Positions 1-9,377 are shown, counted from the stretch's first letter. The stretch is 64,000 bases of DNA from Clostridiales bacterium (GCA_017617525.1 JAFZWA010000038.1:1-64000); one strand, 5' to 3'. Numbers and translations are program-made. Notes: generated by a model not told the origin, from the sequence alone.

Positions 1-13
1 AGGAGGATTTTTT

Positions 14-778
14 ATGTCAACTATTTCTATGAAGCAGCTTCTTGAAGCAGGTGTACACTTTGGTCACCAGACACGCCGTTGGAACCCGAAGATGGCGGAG
101 TATATCTTCACGGAGCGTAACAACATCCACATCATCGACCTGCAGAAGACCGTTAAGAAGACAGAAGAGGCTTACGATTTCGTACGCTCTATTGCTGCTG
201 AAGGCGGAAACATTCTTTTCGTAGGTACAAAGAAGCAGGCTCAGGATTCTATCTCTGAGGAAGCAGTTCGCTGCAACATGTTCTACATCAACAACCGTTG
301 GCTCGGTGGTACACTCACAAACTTCAAGACGATCGAAAAGCGTCTTGCTCGTCTTGCTGAGCTCAAGACAATGGCTGAGGATGGTTCCTTCGATCTTCGT
401 ACAAAGAAGGAAGTTGCTAAGCTGAAGCTCGAGATGGAAAAGCTCGATAAGAACCTTGGTGGTATCCAGGGCATGAAGAAGCTCCCGGCTTGCCTTTTCA
501 TCGTAGACACAAAGAAAGAGCACCTGGCAGTTTCCGAAGCACGTCGTCTTGGTATCCCGGTAGTTGCTATCGTTGATACAAACTGTGATCCGGAAGAAGT
601 TGATTACGTAATCCCGGGTAACGACGATGCTATCCGTGCAGTTAAGCTCATCGCTGGCCACATCGCTGACGCAGTTCTCGAAGGCCGTCAGGGCGAGCAG
701 CTCGAAGTCGCAGCTGAAGAAGCTGAGGCAGAGGCTGAGGAAGCAGCTGAGGCAGTAGAGGCTCCGGCTGAGGCTTAA
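14..778 (+). CDS. rpsB: 30S ribosomal protein S2
   Basis: Structural protein of the small ribosomal subunit. The 254-residue product carries the S2 signature [13 protein letters not shown] near residues 17-29 and the later conserved block around [20 protein letters not shown]. It ends in an acidic Ala/Glu-rich tail of about 25 residues, a common variable feature of S2. The start is fixed by a perfect AGGAGG Shine-Dalgarno in the first bases of the window. Codon use is strongly biased (GCT, GTT, CGT, AAG), as expected for high expression. tsf follows 62 bases downstream, the usual rpsB-tsf pair. The promoter lies outside the window. Confidence 0.98.
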   Translation: MSTISMKQLLEAGVHFGHQTRRWNPKMAEYIFTERNNIHIIDLQKTVKKTEEAYDFVRSIAAEGGNILFVGTKKQAQDSISEEAVRCNMFYINNRWLGGTLTNFKTIEKRLARLAELKTMAEDGSFDLRTKKEVAKLKLEMEKLDKNLGGIQGMKKLPACLFIVDTKKEHLAVSEARRLGIPVVAIVDTNCDPEEVDYVIPGNDDAIRAVKLIAGHIADAVLEGRQGEQLEVAAEEAEAEAEEAAEAVEAPAEA

Positions 779-840
779 TCTCCGGTTCTTTTCAAAAGGA
801 TCTTTAAAACTAAATCAATAATTTAATGGAGGATATAACT

Positions 841-1779
841 ATGGCTGACATTAGTGCTGCACAGGTCAAGGAACTTCGCGACATGACAGGTTCCGGTATT
901 ATGGATTGTAAAAGAGCTCTTCAGGAGTCTGATGGAGATATTGAAAAGGCAGTTGCATGGCTGCGTGAAAAGGGTATCGCAAAGGCTGAGAAGAAGTCCG
1001 CTAGAGTTGCTGCAGAGGGCGCAGTAATCGCTAAGATCGCTGACGACAAGAAGTCCGGTGTTCTCGTTGAGATCAACATCGAGACAGACTTCGCTGCTAA
1101 CACAGATAAGTTCAAGGCTTTCGCAGATGCAGTTGCTACACACATTCTTGCTAAGAAGCCGGCTTCTGTTGAAGATCTTATGGCTCAGACACTTTACAAC
1201 GATGATTCCAAGACAGTTGAGCTCTTCCAGAAGGAAGCTATCGCTGATATCGGAGAGAATACTTCTATCAGAAGATTCGTAGTATACGAAGTAGAGGGCA
1301 ACGGTGCTATTGCTTCTTACATCCACATGGGTGGTAAGATCGGTGTATTCGTTGATTTCGCTACAGAAGATGATTCCGTTATCGCTAAGTCCGAGTTCGC
1401 TGACTTCGCTAAGGACATCGCAATGCAGATCGCTGCTGCTAACCCGAAGTGGCTCACACGTGAAGACGTACCGGCTGCTGAGATCGAGAAGGAAACAGAG
1501 ATCATCGTTAACAAGAACCTCAACGAAGGTAAGCCGGAGAAGATCATCAGAGAGAGAATCCTTCCGGGTAACATCGAGAAGTTCTACAAGGAGAACTGCC
1601 TCGTAGAGCAGGAATTCGTTAAGGATGATTCCAAGTCTATCGCTACATACACAAAGGAAAGATCTTCCGCTATGGGTCAGAACATCTCCATCCGTCGTTT
1701 CACACGTTTCGAAATGGGTGAAGGTATCGCAAAGAAGGAAGAGAACTTTGCTGAGGAAGTTATGAAGCAGATCAAGTAA
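841..1779 (+). CDS. tsf: Translation elongation factor Ts
   Basis: Guanine nucleotide exchange factor that recycles EF-Tu from the GDP to the GTP form. The product is 312 residues, with an N-terminal UBA-like domain (MADISAAQVKELRDMTGSG) and the conserved TDF motif at about residues 82-84 (NIETDFAANT) that contacts EF-Tu. An in-frame ATG at 826 exists, but its own GGAGG overlaps that codon and is correctly spaced for the ATG at 841, so I take 841 as the start. It is co-transcribed with rpsB and followed by a strong hairpin terminator. Codon use matches rpsB, indicating high expression. Confidence 0.97.
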   Translation: MADISAAQVKELRDMTGSGIMDCKRALQESDGDIEKAVAWLREKGIAKAEKKSARVAAEGAVIAKIADDKKSGVLVEINIETDFAANTDKFKAFADAVATHILAKKPASVEDLMAQTLYNDDSKTVELFQKEAIADIGENTSIRRFVVYEVEGNGAIASYIHMGGKIGVFVDFATEDDSVIAKSEFADFAKDIAMQIAAANPKWLTREDVPAAEIEKETEIIVNKNLNEGKPEKIIRERILPGNIEKFYKENCLVEQEFVKDDSKSIATYTKERSSAMGQNISIRRFTRFEMGEGIAKKEENFAEEVMKQIK

Positions 1780-1804
1780 TTTCCGCTTAAAAAGAACTTA
1801 CTGA

Positions 1805-1835
1805 AGAGACAGTCTTTCGGGACTGTCTCTTTTTT
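1805..1835 (+). terminator. Rho-independent terminator after tsf
   Basis: Perfect 10-bp stem (AGAGACAGTC / GACTGTCTCT) with a 6-base TTTCGG loop, followed directly by a run of T. It ends the rpsB-tsf transcript. Confidence 0.93.
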
Positions 1836-1917
1836 CGTTATAGTCAAGTCTTTATCTATATAGGGATTCTGCTAAAATGAATGAGGAGAGGAAAACAAAG
1901 GAAAGAAAGGGCCTTTT

Positions 1918-2640
1918 ATGAAGATTATTATCGTCCGGCACGGTGATCCGGATTACGAGAGTGACAGCCTGACAGAACAAGGGAAAATAGAAGCAGAGCT
2001 TCTTTCCGAGCGAATGAAAAATGTAAAGGCGGATTACTGCTACTGCTCGCCATTGGGTCGTGCGAAGCAGACAGCTGCTCCTTGCCTTGAGAAGATGGGT
2101 ATGGAGGCCGAAGAACTCCTGTGGCTTCGAGAATTCGCGCCTATGGTCAAGCACCCGAATAAAGTCACTATCGCGTGGGACTGGTGCCCGGAAGAGTGGA
2201 TGTCGATGCCTTATGCTTTTGACTTTGATAAGTGGACGGAGCATCCGGCGCTTCAGGAAGCGCATGTACGTGAAGAACGCGACTGGGTATATGCGGAATT
2301 CGATAAGCTTCTTCGTAAGCATGGCTATCAGAAAGAAGGAAAATGGTTTCGTGCGGTCCATCCGAACAACGACACCATAGTGCTTTTCTGCCATTTCGGG
2401 CTGGAAGCGGTACTTCTTTCGTATCTTTTGAATCTTTCGCCTTTTATCATGTGGCACGCCATGATGGCGGCTCCGACATCCGTTACGACGATCGCGACCG
2501 AGGAAAGACGCGAGGGGATCGCGCAGTTCCGTATGCTTTCTTTCGGCGACATCAGTCATCTTAACGCTGCCGGCGTGGAGCCCTCGTTTTCCGGAAGGTT
2601 CCGTGAGTGCTATATGAACGACTACGAAAGAAAAGATTAA
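1918..2640 (+). CDS. Histidine phosphatase superfamily protein
   Basis: A 240-residue protein starting MKIIIVRHGDP. The RHG motif at residues 7-9 contains the catalytic phospho-accepting histidine of the phosphoglycerate-mutase-like (branch 1) histidine phosphatases. A second conserved histidine is plausible in LFCHFGLEAV near residue 160. The family covers phosphoglycerate mutases, cobalamin-pathway phosphatases and broad phosphatases; the substrate cannot be read from the sequence. It sits alone between the tsf terminator and pyrH, positions that are usually adjacent, so it is an insertion into a conserved gene order. The spacing to pyrH (84 bases) leaves room for a separate promoter. Confidence 0.85.
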   Translation: MKIIIVRHGDPDYESDSLTEQGKIEAELLSERMKNVKADYCYCSPLGRAKQTAAPCLEKMGMEAEELLWLREFAPMVKHPNKVTIAWDWCPEEWMSMPYAFDFDKWTEHPALQEAHVREERDWVYAEFDKLLRKHGYQKEGKWFRAVHPNNDTIVLFCHFGLEAVLLSYLLNLSPFIMWHAMMAAPTSVTTIATEERREGIAQFRMLSFGDISHLNAAGVEPSFSGRFRECYMNDYERKD

Positions 2641-2664
2641 AATGGAAAAAATCGGTCATTTGTC

Positions 2665-2693
2665 TTTTCATAATCTGGAATTAACGATAAAAT
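2665..2693 (+). promoter_or_regulatory. Possible promoter for pyrH-frr
   Basis: TTTTCA, 17 bases, TAAAAT, lying 32 bases upstream of the pyrH start. The match to the sigma-A consensus is moderate and there is no other support. Confidence 0.35.
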
Positions 2694-2724
2694 GATTTAA
2701 GTATATATATTGGAGGAATTGGTA

Positions 2725-3432
2725 ATGAGCGAGCCTGTCTATAAGAGGATACTTCTTAAGATCAGCGGTGAGGCACTTGCCGGTGAGAAGAAGGTCGGAA
2801 TTGACGATGCGACCGTTATTCGGATCTGTGAGCAGATCAAGAAAGTCGCTGATCTCGGTGTTGAGGTTGCCGTAGTCGTTGGCGGAGGTAACTTCTGGAG
2901 AGGAAGATCCAGTGAGAACATGGATCGCGTTACCGCGGATCATATGGGTATGCTGGCAACCCTGATGAATGCTCTGGCGATCTCTGACGCGCTGGAACAG
3001 GCCGGTGCGATCACACGTGTCATGTCGGCGGTAGATGTCCGCCAAATGGCTGAACCGTACATCAGAAAGAGAGCCGTAAGACATCTGGAGAAGAAGAGGA
3101 TCGTTATCTTTGCCTGCGGTACAGGTAACCCGTTCTTCAGCACAGATACAGGCGCTGCGCTCCGTGCGACGGAGATCGAGGCGGATATCTTCTGCAAGGC
3201 CACAATGGTCGACGGTGTCTACGATAAGGACCCGCATAAGTACGCGGACGCAGTAAAGTATAAGACAATTTCTCATGACGAAGTTCTCGCAAAGAATTTA
3301 AAGGTCATGGATGCTACAGCGGCAGCGCTCTGCCGTGATAACAACACAAAGATCATGGTATTCTCCATGGAGGATCCGGCAAATATCGTAAGAGTCGTAC
3401 TTGGTGACGATATCGGTACGATCGTTTGCTGA
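2725..3432 (+). CDS. pyrH: UMP kinase
   Basis: Phosphorylates UMP to UDP in pyrimidine nucleotide synthesis; bacterial PyrH is a hexamer of the amino acid kinase fold. The 235-residue product begins [20 protein letters not shown], with the conserved KISGEAL nucleotide-binding segment near residues 12-18. It has the Gly-rich loop [11 protein letters not shown] and the [14 protein letters not shown] block typical of the family. A TTG at 2710 is in frame upstream, but the GGAGG at 2712-2716 is correctly spaced for the ATG at 2725. frr follows after 32 bases, the standard pyrH-frr pair. Confidence 0.97.
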   Translation: MSEPVYKRILLKISGEALAGEKKVGIDDATVIRICEQIKKVADLGVEVAVVVGGGNFWRGRSSENMDRVTADHMGMLATLMNALAISDALEQAGAITRVMSAVDVRQMAEPYIRKRAVRHLEKKRIVIFACGTGNPFFSTDTGAALRATEIEADIFCKATMVDGVYDKDPHKYADAVKYKTISHDEVLAKNLKVMDATAAALCRDNNTKIMVFSMEDPANIVRVVLGDDIGTIVC

Positions 3433-3464
3433 TCAAATTCGAATAACAAAGGAGGCTTGAGATT

Positions 3465-4037
3465 ATGGCAATGGTTGAAATTACAAAAGAGGTTTTTGAT
3501 TCTTACGAAGATAAGATGAAGAAAACGATCGCAAATCTTACGGAGAACTTCAACGCGATCCGTGCAGGACGCGCAAATCCGCATGTTCTGGATCGTATCA
3601 CCGTAGATTATTACGGCACACAGTCCCAGCTCAATGCTGTGGCAAACATCCAGGTACCGGAGCCGAGAATGATCACACTGACTCCTTGGGATCCGTCTAT
3701 GCTCAAGGAGATCGAAAAGGCGATCCAGTCTTCTGATCTCGGCATCAACCCGAGTAATGACGGTAAGATGATCCGTCTGGTATTCCCGATCCTCACTGAG
3801 GAGCGTCGTAAAGAACTCGTTAAGAACGTTATGAAGTACGGCGAGGAATCCAAGGTAGCTATCCGTAATATCCGTCGTGAGGGTATTGATAAGTACCGCG
3901 GAATCAATAAGAAGAAAGAACTCACAGATGACGATCTGGGTTATTTCGAAGAGCAGATGCAGAAACTGACAGACCGCTATATCAAGGAAGTTGATAAGTG
4001 CTGTGAGTCCAAGCAGAAGGATCTCATGGAGATCTGA
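3465..4037 (+). CDS. frr: Ribosome recycling factor
   Basis: Splits the post-termination ribosome together with EF-G. The product is 190 residues, close to the usual 185. It contains the typical N-terminal helix ending in NFNAIRAGRANPHVLD and the later conserved VRNIRRE-like segment (AIRNIRREGIDKYRG). The start ATG is preceded by AAAGGAGG at good spacing. It follows pyrH and is separated from uppS by a hairpin that may partly terminate transcription. Confidence 0.98.
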   Translation: MAMVEITKEVFDSYEDKMKKTIANLTENFNAIRAGRANPHVLDRITVDYYGTQSQLNAVANIQVPEPRMITLTPWDPSMLKEIEKAIQSSDLGINPSNDGKMIRLVFPILTEERRKELVKNVMKYGEESKVAIRNIRREGIDKYRGINKKKELTDDDLGYFEEQMQKLTDRYIKEVDKCCESKQKDLMEI

Positions 4038-4062
4038 GCACCGAGAGTAGAAATACAGGGGG

Positions 4063-4103
4063 TTGTCTCGGCTGAATACAGTTTCGGGACAATCTCTTTT
4101 TTT
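4063..4103 (+). terminator. Hairpin with T-tract between frr and uppS
   Basis: TTGTCTCG (4063-4070) pairs with CGGGACAA (4085-4092) with one G-U pair and a 14-base loop, followed by TCTC and seven T. It could end or attenuate the pyrH-frr transcript before the lipid-synthesis genes. The long loop makes it weaker than the other terminators here. Confidence 0.6.
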
Positions 4104-4113
4104 GGAGTAGAAT

Positions 4114-4908
4114 ATGTGTCCGCAAGAGGAAGGTAAATTCTCTATATTTTCGAGAAAGAAAGCTGAGAAGATCGATGAATCGCAGCTGAAGATCCCGACC
4201 CATCTGGCCGTCATCATGGACGGTAACGGAAGATGGGCGAAAAAGCGCATGCTTCCTCGTTCCGCTGGTCATCGTGCCGGCGCGGACAATCTGAAGAATC
4301 TCTGTAAGAACTGCGGCCATTACGGCATCAAGTACGTTACCGTATATGCTTTTTCCACGGAAAACTGGTCGAGACCGGAAAGCGAAGTCCACACTCTGAT
4401 GGAGCTTTTCGTCGAGTATTTTGACCGCTATGATCCGGAACTTGAGGCAGAAGGCATCCGTGTCCGTTTTACGGGCGATATCGCGGCGCTTCCGCAGAAT
4501 ATCCAGGATGTTTGTAAGCGCGCGGAAGAAGGCAGTAAGCACAGAGAGAAAATGACATTGATCGTCGCCTTTAACTACGGCGGAAGAAGAGAGATCGTTC
4601 AGGCGGCGCAGAAGCTTGCCGACCGAGTCGCTTCCGGCGAGATAAAGAGTGAAGATATCACGGAAGAGCTTTTCGCGAAGAATCTGTATCTTCCGGACGT
4701 TCCGGATCCGGATCTCATCATCCGTCCGAGCGGAGAAGAAAGAACATCGAACTTCCTGGTATGGGAAGGCGCATACTCCGAACTTTGGTTCTCTGATGTG
4801 CTGTGGCCGGATTTCGGTATGAAAGAACTGACCGATGCCCTGGTTGCTTATACCAAGCGCGATCGCCGCTTCGGCGGACTTTCGCAGGATAAGAAAGACG
4901 AGAAGTAA
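4114..4908 (+). CDS. uppS: Isoprenyl transferase (undecaprenyl diphosphate synthase)
   Basis: cis-Prenyltransferase that extends farnesyl diphosphate with isopentenyl units to make the C55 lipid carrier for cell-wall synthesis. The 264-residue protein has the family motif VIMDGNGRWAKKR with the catalytic Asp at residue 36, then AFSTENWSRP and the C-terminal RPSGEERTSNFL block. In most homologues the last motif reads RTSGE-RLSNFL, so the RPSG form is a small variation. A polar extension of about 25 residues precedes the core. It is followed 3 bases later by cdsA, the usual partner. Confidence 0.96.
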   Translation: MCPQEEGKFSIFSRKKAEKIDESQLKIPTHLAVIMDGNGRWAKKRMLPRSAGHRAGADNLKNLCKNCGHYGIKYVTVYAFSTENWSRPESEVHTLMELFVEYFDRYDPELEAEGIRVRFTGDIAALPQNIQDVCKRAEEGSKHREKMTLIVAFNYGGRREIVQAAQKLADRVASGEIKSEDITEELFAKNLYLPDVPDPDLIIRPSGEERTSNFLVWEGAYSELWFSDVLWPDFGMKELTDALVAYTKRDRRFGGLSQDKKDEK

Positions 4909-4911
4909 AGT

Positions 4912-5772
4912 ATGCGTCAGAGAATCATTACAGGAGCCATATTCACGATCGCTGTATTAGCGCTTGTCATTCCGGCATATTTCTTTCCGCCGGTCATTTT
5001 AGTATTTACGTTTATCGTAACTCTGCTCGCTCTTTATGAACTGATCAAGGCCGTAAAAACGACAGAGAAAGAGATCGCCGTTGTTGTAACGGTACTTGGA
5101 GGATTCTTCGGATTCCTTCCTGTCGCGCTCTGGAAAACGGGAGCTACACCTTCTCAGGGTTTCACACTCTACGGACTTCTGGTGCTGGTGTACTGCCTCG
5201 TTACGACGATGATCCCGCCGCTTATCAAAGAAGATCCGGGCGCGCTGCATTCCGGTTTCAGTTCTTCCTTGATCATTATGTATGTATCGTTTCCGATCGC
5301 TTGCACGCATATCATGATGTTCCTGATCCCAAAGGGCTGGTATTACATGGTCATCGGACTTTTCGCTCCGTGGATCTCAGACGTGTTTGCCTACTTTACC
5401 GGTTCTTTCTTCGGAAAGCATAAGATCGTTCCGCACATCAGCCCGAAAAAGACCTGGGAGGGCTGCATCGGAGGCGCGATTTTCACATCGCTTATCACCG
5501 CGCTTTTCTTTGCCTTTGTCATGATCGATATCATCGATATCGGAATTTCTTATACGCTGTATGTAACGTTTGCGGCTCTGTTCGGATTTGTCCTTTCCTG
5601 CGTATCCCAGCTGGGTGACTGGATGGCTTCGAGCATTAAGCGAATGGTGGATATCAAAGATTTCGGCAAACTCATGCCCGGCCACGGCGGAATCATGGAC
5701 CGCTTCGACAGTGCGTTCTTTACGCTTCCTGTCGCGCTTGGCCTGGCATACGCCTTGATGTTGGGGGTGTAA
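4912..5772 (+). CDS. cdsA: Phosphatidate cytidylyltransferase
   Basis: Integral membrane enzyme making CDP-diacylglycerol from phosphatidic acid and CTP, the branch point for phospholipid synthesis. The 286-residue protein consists of about eight hydrophobic segments and ends with the CDP-DAG synthase signature KDFGKLMPGHGGIMDRFDS near residues 249-267. ISPKKTWEG around residues 176-184 is also typical. It is packed between uppS and dxr with intervals of 1-3 bases, so it is clearly in one operon. Confidence 0.96.
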   Translation: MRQRIITGAIFTIAVLALVIPAYFFPPVILVFTFIVTLLALYELIKAVKTTEKEIAVVVTVLGGFFGFLPVALWKTGATPSQGFTLYGLLVLVYCLVTTMIPPLIKEDPGALHSGFSSSLIIMYVSFPIACTHIMMFLIPKGWYYMVIGLFAPWISDVFAYFTGSFFGKHKIVPHISPKKTWEGCIGGAIFTSLITALFFAFVMIDIIDIGISYTLYVTFAALFGFVLSCVSQLGDWMASSIKRMVDIKDFGKLMPGHGGIMDRFDSAFFTLPVALGLAYALMLGV

Positions 5773-5773
5773 T

Positions 5774-6940
5774 ATGAAGAGACTATGCATTCTCGGTTCG
5801 ACCGGTTCCATCGGTACGCAGACATTACAAGTCGTCCGCCATTTCCCCGAAGAGTTCAAGATCGAATCTCTGACATGTGGCTATAATATCGAACTTCTTC
5901 TGGAGCAGATCCAGGAGTTTCATCCATCCTGCGTCAGCGTAGCGACGAAGGAAAGAAAAGAAACGCTGAAGCGTATGCTTCCGCGTGATTCGAAGGTAAA
6001 GGTATTCTGTGGAGAAGACGGTCATTCTCATTGCGCGACGCTTCCGAAAGTCGACTGTGTCGTAGCGGCGATGGTCGGTATGAAAGGCCTGGCTCCTGTC
6101 GTGGCCGCGATCCACGCGGGAAAAGAGATCGAACTGGCGAATAAGGAGACTCTTGTTGCCGGCGGTTCGATCGTTATGCCTCTGGTAAAGCAGAAGAATG
6201 TATCCCTTCGTCCTGTCGATTCCGAGCATTCCGCGATCTGGCAGTGCCTGATGGGTCAGCCGAAGGGTTCTCTTAAGAAGATCCTTCTTACGGCTTCCGG
6301 CGGACCGTTCCGCGGCTATAGCCGTGAGCAGCTCGAACAGGTTACTCTTGACGCGGCCTTAAATCATCCGACATGGAACATGGGCGGAAAGATCACGATC
6401 GATTCCGCGACCATGATGAATAAAGGTCTTGAAGTCATCGAGGCATCCTGGCTGTTTGACTGTCCGGTAGATCGAATCGATATCGTTGTCCATCCGCAGA
6501 GCATCGTTCATTCCATGGTCGAGCTCAATGACGGTTCCGTGCTTGCGCAGATGGGTTTTCCGAATATGATGATGCCGATCCAGGTAGCGCTTTTCTATCC
6601 GGAAAGAAGCCTCGGCATCTGCCGTCCGTTCTCTCCGTTTGATGAGCAGAGCGGAACACTTACGTTTGAGCCTTGTGACCGTTCGGTATTCCGACTTGTG
6701 GATATGGCATACCATGCCGCGCTTGTCGGTGGTACTCTCCCGGCGGCCATGAATGCGGCCAACGAAGTGATCGTAGCTGATTTCCTCGCCGGAAAAGCAA
6801 CGTTCCTCGACATCGAGCGTACCGTTGCCAAGGTCATGGAAAGACACGAACGTGACGGCGTTACCCAGAACCCGTCTCTTGCGGAGATCTTCGCTGTTGA
6901 CGAGTGGGCAAGAATGATAACCGAAGAGATTAGAAAGTGA
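5774..6940 (+). CDS. dxr: 1-deoxy-D-xylulose 5-phosphate reductoisomerase
   Basis: Second enzyme of the MEP isoprenoid pathway: NADPH-dependent conversion of DXP to 2-C-methyl-D-erythritol 4-phosphate. The 388-residue protein has the NADPH-binding LGSTGSIGTQTL at residues 7-18, ELANKETLVAGG in the middle, the active-site VDSEHSAIWQC around residue 150, and NEVIVADFL near residue 330. The length is normal. It starts one base after the cdsA stop with GGGGG upstream. ispG lies two genes on, so two MEP enzymes share this operon with the prenyl chain synthase uppS. Confidence 0.97.
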   Translation: MKRLCILGSTGSIGTQTLQVVRHFPEEFKIESLTCGYNIELLLEQIQEFHPSCVSVATKERKETLKRMLPRDSKVKVFCGEDGHSHCATLPKVDCVVAAMVGMKGLAPVVAAIHAGKEIELANKETLVAGGSIVMPLVKQKNVSLRPVDSEHSAIWQCLMGQPKGSLKKILLTASGGPFRGYSREQLEQVTLDAALNHPTWNMGGKITIDSATMMNKGLEVIEASWLFDCPVDRIDIVVHPQSIVHSMVELNDGSVLAQMGFPNMMMPIQVALFYPERSLGICRPFSPFDEQSGTLTFEPCDRSVFRLVDMAYHAALVGGTLPAAMNAANEVIVADFLAGKATFLDIERTVAKVMERHERDGVTQNPSLAEIFAVDEWARMITEEIRK

Positions 6941-6956
6941 GTCATAAAACGAAGTT

Positions 6957-8267
6957 ATGTCGCCGCTTAGCATTGTCATATGCATATTAGGTCTGGGTGT
7001 TCTGGCAGCCGTTCATGAGATCGGCCATTTTCTCGTCGCCAGACTTTTGAAGATCAAAGTCTATGAATTGTCCGTGTTTGTCGGACCGAAGCTTTTCTCA
7101 TGGAAGAAAAATGACATCGAATACTATATCCGTTTGATCCCGCTGGGCGCTTATGTCCGCTTTTCCGAGATCGATGAAGAAACCGGTGAATTAAAAGACG
7201 ATAATCCTGAAAACCTGATCAATCAGGCCAGATGGAAGCGCCTTCTGGTTTCTCTGGCGGGTCCCGCCATGAACGTCATCCTGGGTATCATCATCTTCAT
7301 GATCTGCTTTTCCAAATTCGGATATCTCGAACTTAAGCAGGATATCGTTCTTGAAGGAACACAGGTAGCTCAGACGCAGATCGAAGAAGGCGATACGATC
7401 CTGAAGTTTAACGGTCAGACCGTATTCTGCCAGATGGATCTTTCCTACTATCTCAGTCAGTGCAACAATGTCGATGAGATCACGCTTCTTATGAGATCCG
7501 CGAAAACAGGCGAGAAGTATGAAGCCGTTCTTGTCCCGGAGATCTCCAAGCAGTATATGCTCGGTATCACACACTATTCCGATCTGGATGAGAATAACGG
7601 ATGGAAGGTCGTTGCCGTCGATGAGCAGCAGAATAATGGAAATCCGCTTCTTAAGGTCGATGACTCGGTGCTCTCCGTTAACGGCATTCCTGTTTCTGAC
7701 GAATCGATCACGGATGTCGTTAAGAATTCAAACGGTGAAGATCTTACGATCGAACTTATCCGAAACGGAGAAGAAATGACGATCACGATGAAGGCCACGA
7801 TGATCGAAACATCGAACCTTCGAGGCATTTATCTGCAGGATGGCTCCGGTTTCTTCTCGTGTCTTCGCGAAGCGGTCGTTTTCCCGATCTCGTTTGTAAG
7901 GATCTCCATTGACGCGCTGGCGCAGGCATTTACGGGAAAGGTCCCGGCTTATGATGTCGTATCCGGTCCGGTCGGTATCGCTTCGGTCGTTTCGGATGTT
8001 GTCGACGCGCCGAAGACGGACAGTAACGAAAAGATCGAGATGCTCCTGATCCTTGCGGGCGGCATCTCTGTAGGTCTTGCTTTTACGAATATGCTTCCTA
8101 TCCCTGGTCTTGACGGTAACGCGATCGTCATTACTGTCGTGGAGATGGTTCGAGGTAAGAAACTTTCCAGAAAATCGGAGCAGATCATCAATGTGATCGG
8201 TTTTATCATGATCATCGGACTGGTCATATTCGCGCTTGCGTCCGATATTATACGACTGTCGAGGTGA
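6957..8267 (+). CDS. rseP: RIP-family zinc metalloprotease (site-2 protease)
   Basis: Intramembrane protease of family M50B that cleaves membrane-anchored anti-sigma factors and signal peptide remnants. The 436-residue protein has the zinc motif HEIGH at residues 20-24 inside the first transmembrane segment. A PDZ-like region spans roughly residues 110-290, and the C-terminal membrane part contains MLPIPGLDGN, whose Asp is the third zinc ligand (usual form LPIPxLDGG). The position between dxr and ispG is the conserved Firmicute arrangement. No anti-sigma substrate is encoded nearby, so the target is unknown. Confidence 0.95.
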   Translation: MSPLSIVICILGLGVLAAVHEIGHFLVARLLKIKVYELSVFVGPKLFSWKKNDIEYYIRLIPLGAYVRFSEIDEETGELKDDNPENLINQARWKRLLVSLAGPAMNVILGIIIFMICFSKFGYLELKQDIVLEGTQVAQTQIEEGDTILKFNGQTVFCQMDLSYYLSQCNNVDEITLLMRSAKTGEKYEAVLVPEISKQYMLGITHYSDLDENNGWKVVAVDEQQNNGNPLLKVDDSVLSVNGIPVSDESITDVVKNSNGEDLTIELIRNGEEMTITMKATMIETSNLRGIYLQDGSGFFSCLREAVVFPISFVRISIDALAQAFTGKVPAYDVVSGPVGIASVVSDVVDAPKTDSNEKIEMLLILAGGISVGLAFTNMLPIPGLDGNAIVITVVEMVRGKKLSRKSEQIINVIGFIMIIGLVIFALASDIIRLSR

Positions 8268-8273
8268 TTTCTG

Positions 8274-9332
8274 ATGATTGAACGTTTTACAACTCGAAAA
8301 GTAAATATCGGCGGGGTTTTCGTCGGCGGTGACGCGCCAGTCGCTATCCAGTCCATGAATAACACCGATACTCGTGACGCAAAAGCGACACTTGCGCAGA
8401 TCGAGGAGCTGAAGAACGCGGGATGCGATATCACACGTGTGGCGATCCTCAATATGGAAGCGGCACAGGCGCTTTCCGAGATCACGAAAAAGAGTCCGAT
8501 CCCGGTCGTTGCCGATATTCATTTCGATTACCGTCTGGCAATTGAGGCCATGAAGAACGGCGCGGCGAAGATTCGCATCAATCCTGGCAACATCGGCGGA
8601 ATGGACCGTGTAAAGGCGGTCGCCGATATGGCAAAAGAAAGAAATATTCCGATCCGTGTCGGCGTCAATTCCGGCTCGATCGGAAAGGATATGCTCGAAA
8701 AGTACGGCGGAGTCAACGCGGATTCTCTTTCGCAGAGCGCGCTTTCGTCGATCAGGATCCTGGAAGACTGCGGATTTGAAGATATCGTCGTCAGCATGAA
8801 GTCTTCTGATCCGGTACTTACGATCGAAAGTTACAGAAGACTTCGCGATCAGGTTCCGTATCCGTTCCATGTAGGTGTTACGGAGGCAGGAACACTTCGT
8901 GAAGGCATTATCAGGAGTAGCGTCGGTATCGGCGCTCTGCTTTCAGAGGGCATCGGTGACACGATCCGCGTAAGTCTCACGGATGAACCGAAAGAAGAAG
9001 TATACGCGGGTATTTCGATCCTTCGATCTCTCGGACTGAAAAAGGGCGGCATGCGTCTGGTTTCCTGTCCGACGTGCGGAAGAACACAGGTTCCGCTGAT
9101 CGAAGTGGCAAAAGAAGTGGAATCTCGAATCAGGGATCTTCCTTATGACATGACAGTCGCTGTCATGGGATGCGCGGTCAACGGACCGGGCGAGGCAAGA
9201 GAAGCAGATGTCGGAATCGCGGGAGGTATCGATGAGTTCCTCCTTTTCAAGAAAGGCGAGCCGATCTGTAAAGTGCCGAAAGAGTCTGCGGTGGAGACTC
9301 TCTTAAAGACCATCGAAGAGATGAATCATTGA
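8274..9332 (+). CDS. ispG: 4-hydroxy-3-methylbut-2-enyl diphosphate synthase (flavodoxin)
   Basis: Iron-sulfur enzyme of the MEP pathway converting methylerythritol cyclodiphosphate to HMBPP. The 352-residue protein has the N-terminal TIM-barrel part (GGDAPVAIQSMNNTDTRD) and the C-terminal 4Fe-4S ligand segments SCPTCGRT around residue 265 and GCAVNGPGEA around residue 300. The length matches the bacterial form without the extra plant domain. It starts 6 bases after rseP. An 18-base palindrome follows before polC. Confidence 0.97.
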   Translation: MIERFTTRKVNIGGVFVGGDAPVAIQSMNNTDTRDAKATLAQIEELKNAGCDITRVAILNMEAAQALSEITKKSPIPVVADIHFDYRLAIEAMKNGAAKIRINPGNIGGMDRVKAVADMAKERNIPIRVGVNSGSIGKDMLEKYGGVNADSLSQSALSSIRILEDCGFEDIVVSMKSSDPVLTIESYRRLRDQVPYPFHVGVTEAGTLREGIIRSSVGIGALLSEGIGDTIRVSLTDEPKEEVYAGISILRSLGLKKGGMRLVSCPTCGRTQVPLIEVAKEVESRIRDLPYDMTVAVMGCAVNGPGEAREADVGIAGGIDEFLLFKKGEPICKVPKESAVETLLKTIEEMNH

Positions 9333-9339
9333 AGATAAT

Positions 9340-9357
9340 GACCGTTAATTAACGGTC
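9340..9357. repeat. Perfect 18-bp palindrome between ispG and polC
   Basis: GACCGTTAATTAACGGTC is its own reverse complement, 7 bases after the ispG stop and 20 bases before polC. As RNA it could form a short hairpin, but no T-tract follows, so it is not a standard terminator. It could be a protein-binding site or an RNA processing hairpin. Confidence 0.7.
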
Positions 9358-9377
9358 TTCGGAAGGATACGGGGTAT

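Noticed and set aside
7728-8870. Long minus-strand open frames opposite rseP/ispG, prkC, the activase and the ABC exporter
   Set aside because: Codon composition and overlap show they are antisense shadows of well-identified genes. None has a ribosome site or recognisable domain.
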